Assembly (NCBI GenBank): GCA_900538555.1
Contig: UPYI01000024.1
Location: forward strand, 1-17,644
Reading direction: 5' to 3'
DNA: 17,644 nt
Source: an uncultured Porphyromonadaceae bacterium
GTDB lineage: Bacteria; Bacteroidota; Bacteroidia; Bacteroidales; Barnesiellaceae
Shown here: piece by piece, positions 15,207 to 17,644 of the stretch
How the letters are laid out: each line of letters opens with the position of its first letter
How positions within the stretch are numbered: the stretch's first letter is position 1
Translations under genes and position numbers: made by a program
The notes under the pieces: model-generated
Seen by the model: the letters and a program-made list of their open reading frames with translations, nothing else
What the model was told of the DNA's origin: nothing
The model's database searches: none

Positions 15207-17009
15207 ATGAAACACATCTATTTAAAAAGTGTAATTGCGGGTGCCGCCATGTTACTCAGCACAACGGCTGCAACCGCTGCAATTCCGGAACATCTCTACA
15301 TGGTAGGTCCGGCATCGCCAAGTCTGTGGGTCCTCGATGTCGCACAGGAAATGACTAACGAAGGCGAAGGAGTATTCTCTTACAGAGGCAATCTCTATAA
15401 GGGACAGTTACAGTTCATAAACGAAAAGAACTGGGATACCGGTATACGCTATGTACCTGAGGCAGACGGTTCGTGGCTGACAAACGCCATGGATGCCACC
15501 ATCATCGGCGAGGTGAACAGCAACAGATTCTGGTATATTCCGGAGTTCGCCACATGGGAAGTGAAAGCCTTTTTCGCAGACGAAGGCAATTCGGTAATGT
15601 TCACGGCACAACGTATCGACGACCTCTCTCCTATGGTCGTTCCTATGGGTGGAGCATCAGGTCAATGGGATTCAGCTTTCCCGAATCCGGCTTGCAACAT
15701 CTATCCTCAGGAGGGAACAACCGATGTTTTCGTGTGGGAAGGCACGATGCCGGCAGGCGAACGCAATCAGTTGAAGTTCATCGCTTATCCGACGAACTGG
15801 TGGGAAGCCGAGTTCTATCTGCCCGAGTCGGTAGATGAAGGCAAGAGCTACAAGACTGTGAAAACCGGAGTGAAATACCCGGTGAAAAAAGGTACTAATG
15901 CCAACGGCGACAACCTCGACCATTATTGGGGTTTCGCGGTTGAAGACTGCGCTCCTTACAGAAAATACCGGGCAACACTGAACCTGACAGATATGACAAT
16001 CGAATTCGCCGGCGGTGAAGAAACGTATGTTCCCGAGCAGCTCTACATGGTAGGCACCGCATCGCCGAGCCTGTGGAATATCGAGGAGTGTCAGGAAATG
16101 GTTAATGAAGGCAACGGTGTATTCAGCTACCACGGCAACCTCTATAACGGGGAATTGCAATTCGTAGATGCAAGAGACTGGGGTATCGCCATACGCTATG
16201 TACCAGAGGCTGGCGGCTGGCACATTGTAAACGCTCAGACAGCCACAGTCATTCAGGAAATCAACAGCGAGAGAAAATGGTGGGTTCCCGAATACGGTAA
16301 TTGGGATGTAGAAGTACGTTTCACCGACGAAGGCAGAAGTGTGAGTGTCACAGCAGAACGTGCCGGCGATATGCTTCCGCAGGCAATCGGCTTAGGACAT
16401 GCCATCGGTCAATGGGATTGCCAGTGGCCTACACCCTCAGCCTACCTGCAACCCAAAGAAGATGCTGAAAATGTTTTCGTTTGGGAAGGAACACTTACCC
16501 CCGACCTCGATGGTTCTGGTCAGGATTTGCGCAGACATATCAAATTTATCGCATATCCGAAAGCATGGGATCAAGGATGTATCTTCTATGTACCTGAATC
16601 GGTAGATCATAACGGCAACGTAAAAACGGTGCAAGTAGGCGACAAACTTCCTCTTCAACAGACAACCAACGGTAATGGACCCTTAGACTGGTTCTGGGGC
16701 TTCCCGGCAGAGGAATGTACTCCCGACAAGACATACAGGATAACGTTAAATCTGAACGATAACACCGTAGAGTTCACCGATGCCAACGGAGATCCTACCG
16801 GCATTTCCGATGCCGCCGCAGACGGAATGAAAGCTGCCTTTATCGGAGATAATCTCGTAGTAGAAGGCGCGGCTTCGGCAATTGCCGTTTACGACATAAC
16901 AGGTCGCAGAGTTGCCTATTCAACGAACGGCGAACTGACTGTTGCCGGACTGCCCAAAGGGGTCTATGTGGTACAGTGCGCCCGGAACGCAGTCAAAGTT
17001 ATCAAATAA
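15207..17009 (+). CDS. secreted multidomain SusE/F-type binding protein with type-A sorting-like C-terminus
   Basis: A 600-residue protein with a cleavable signal peptide (about 1-25, ending TTAATAA) and no lipobox Cys, unlike the other binding proteins in the operon. It is an internal duplication: residues about 26-270 and 276-524 align along their length. Each half holds two beta-sandwich modules. The first starts LYMVG-x-ASPSLW (30-41; 280-291), the second contains GQWD and FVWEGT (152-155, 175-180; 402-405, 424-429) and FIAYP (191-195; 447-451). These resemble SusE/F starch-binding modules. After a linker, residues about 545-600 (VYDITGRRV at 561-569, LPKGVYVV at 582-589, ending KVIK) look like the type-A C-terminal domain read by the type IX secretion system. 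Cell-surface display or release of a glycan-binding protein is the likely role. No catalytic residues are recognised. Whether the host has type IX secretion cannot be seen here. Confidence 0.8.
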   Translation: MKHIYLKSVIAGAAMLLSTTAATAAIPEHLYMVGPASPSLWVLDVAQEMTNEGEGVFSYRGNLYKGQLQFINEKNWDTGIRYVPEADGSWLTNAMDATIIGEVNSNRFWYIPEFATWEVKAFFADEGNSVMFTAQRIDDLSPMVVPMGGASGQWDSAFPNPACNIYPQEGTTDVFVWEGTMPAGERNQLKFIAYPTNWWEAEFYLPESVDEGKSYKTVKTGVKYPVKKGTNANGDNLDHYWGFAVEDCAPYRKYRATLNLTDMTIEFAGGEETYVPEQLYMVGTASPSLWNIEECQEMVNEGNGVFSYHGNLYNGELQFVDARDWGIAIRYVPEAGGWHIVNAQTATVIQEINSERKWWVPEYGNWDVEVRFTDEGRSVSVTAERAGDMLPQAIGLGHAIGQWDCQWPTPSAYLQPKEDAENVFVWEGTLTPDLDGSGQDLRRHIKFIAYPKAWDQGCIFYVPESVDHNGNVKTVQVGDKLPLQQTTNGNGPLDWFWGFPAEECTPDKTYRITLNLNDNTVEFTDANGDPTGISDAAADGMKAAFIGDNLVVEGAASAIAVYDITGRRVAYSTNGELTVAGLPKGVYVVQCARNAVKVIK

Positions 17010-17044
17010 CCAGATATACTACGAATGTTCCATATAACAATTTT

Positions 17045-17644
17045 ATGAACCGTAATATGATCAACAAGTTTGTTCAGATATTTTTATGCACACTTCTTAC
17101 CCCGGCATTTTTATGCCGGGGCGAAGTGAGTGTCGGACAGACACGCGTCGCACAAGAAGCCTTACCGGTTCCCGGTGATATTCATAAATACAAAGCTCCG
17201 CTTTATTGGTCGATCTATGAATACGCCCGTGAATTCGAACTTGCCGGTATTCCCTACGATCAGATGGATCTTTCTTCCGACCAATGGGATGCGGTAATCG
17301 ACATGATGGCTACCAAATTCAAGCCTTACGGCTACGATATGATCTGCACCGACGGCTTCCTGCCCCAACAGGCTCGGGACGGCGGCATCTACATGTCGCA
17401 CTACGGGTCGATGCCGCTCAAAGAACTTATCAGAAGAGCCAGAGCAAAAGGTTTGAAAGTGGGTGTCTATGACAACCCCTTGTGGATCAAAGGAAACCTC
17501 GACAGCAAAGTGCCGGGTACCGACTATACCCTGCGCTCGCTCACCCGCAATCCACAGGATGTCGTGCTGTATCCCGAAGTGACCGACCGCCCCGACTTCA
17601 CTTGGCTTGTGACCGACCACCCCGGTGCCCGCGAATACATCGAC
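17045..17644 (+). CDS. clan GH-D-like alpha-glycosidase, copy 2 (partial, cut by window end)
   Basis: Two hundred codons read from ATG at 17045 without a stop to the window edge. Residues 43-200 match residues 51-208 of the glycosidase at 13666 with about 10 changes in 158 (roughly 94% identity), so the reaction should be the same; both catalytic Asp residues lie beyond the edge. The leader is different: a hydrophobic core (FVQIFLCTLLTPAFLC) followed by RGE. Cys24 is preceded by AFL, a poor lipobox, so this copy may be cut by ordinary signal peptidase and stay soluble while copy 1 is lipid-anchored. A second in-frame ATG at 17057 is an equally good start. A perfect 9-bp stem-loop lies inside the signal-peptide codons. 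The gene follows the 600-residue binding protein by 35 bases, repeating the binding-protein-then-glycosidase order seen upstream. Confidence 0.85.
   Translation, partial: MNRNMINKFVQIFLCTLLTPAFLCRGEVSVGQTRVAQEALPVPGDIHKYKAPLYWSIYEYAREFELAGIPYDQMDLSSDQWDAVIDMMATKFKPYGYDMICTDGFLPQQARDGGIYMSHYGSMPLKELIRRARAKGLKVGVYDNPLWIKGNLDSKVPGTDYTLRSLTRNPQDVVLYPEVTDRPDFTWLVTDHPGAREYID
17100..17121 (+). other. perfect stem-loop within the signal-peptide codons of glycosidase copy 2
   Basis: CCCCGGCAT (17100-17108) pairs perfectly with ATGCCGGGG (17113-17121) across a TTTT loop. It lies 91 bases after the stop of the binding-protein gene and 55 bases inside the reading frame of the next gene. It resembles the stem at 13604-13625 in GC-rich arms and an all-T loop. 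No U-tract follows. Confidence 0.7.
17171..17644 (+). repeat. glycosidase gene duplication, unit 2
   Basis: Partner of 13816-14289, direct orientation, offset 3355 bases. The last 77 bases before the window edge are identical to copy 1, so the homology certainly continues beyond the window. Such a direct repeat of a coding segment is a substrate for homologous recombination, which would delete or amplify the intervening 600-residue binding protein gene. Confidence 0.9.

Noticed and set aside
1..17644. Mobile elements, CRISPR arrays, tRNA or rRNA genes
   Set aside because: No transposase or integrase motifs, regularly spaced short repeats, or recognisable structural RNA sequences were seen. 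The repeats present are the glycosidase duplication and the control-region pair.

Overview
The window is a polysaccharide utilisation locus (PUL) from a member of the Bacteroidota, most likely a gut Bacteroidales. The evidence is an adjacent SusC/SusD pair, SusE/F-type lipoproteins, Bacteroidota-style lipoprotein signals, a FecI-like sigma/FecR pair, A-rich leaders before starts, and a protein with a type-A sorting-like C-terminus. A Muribaculaceae-like host is a guess that the sequence alone cannot settle.

Layout. Positions 1-195 are the end of a DUF1848 (iron-sulfur, radical-SAM-like) gene unrelated to the PUL. A strong stem-loop at 324-357 separates it from the convergent PUL. From 7660 down to 420 (minus strand) run ECF sigma factor, FecR anti-sigma factor, a SusB-like GH97 glycosidase, a GH3 beta-glycosidase and an aldose 1-epimerase. 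FecR and GH97 overlap by four bases, and a 15-bp-stem terminator lies between GH3 and the epimerase. A 366-bp divergent control region (7661-8026) carries an imperfect 46-bp direct repeat, a 12-bp palindrome and a plausible -7 promoter element. From 8027 rightward (plus strand) run SusC with an STN signalling domain, SusD, a one-domain SusE-like lipoprotein, a clan GH-D-like glycosidase lipoprotein, a large secreted protein with duplicated SusE/F-type modules and a C-terminal sorting-like domain, and a second, about 94% identical copy of the clan-D-like glycosidase cut by the window end.

How it should work (inference from families). SusC/SusD import an oligosaccharide. SusC's STN domain passes a signal through FecR to free the ECF sigma factor, which raises PUL expression. 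SusE-like and related proteins bind glycan at the surface. The clan-D-like enzymes, GH97 and GH3 trim alpha- and beta-linked sugars, and the epimerase interconverts anomers of the freed aldose. GH97, the SusE/F-type modules and the absence of GH13 in view suggest an alpha-glucoside- or alpha-galactoside-containing glycan other than plain starch.

Points most worth attention are the tandem [SusE/F-like + clan-D glycosidase] duplication with patchy DNA identity, the swap of a lipoprotein anchor for a type-A sorting-like tail in the large binding protein, the series of stem-loops after each gene in the distal plus-strand operon, and the duplicated control region.
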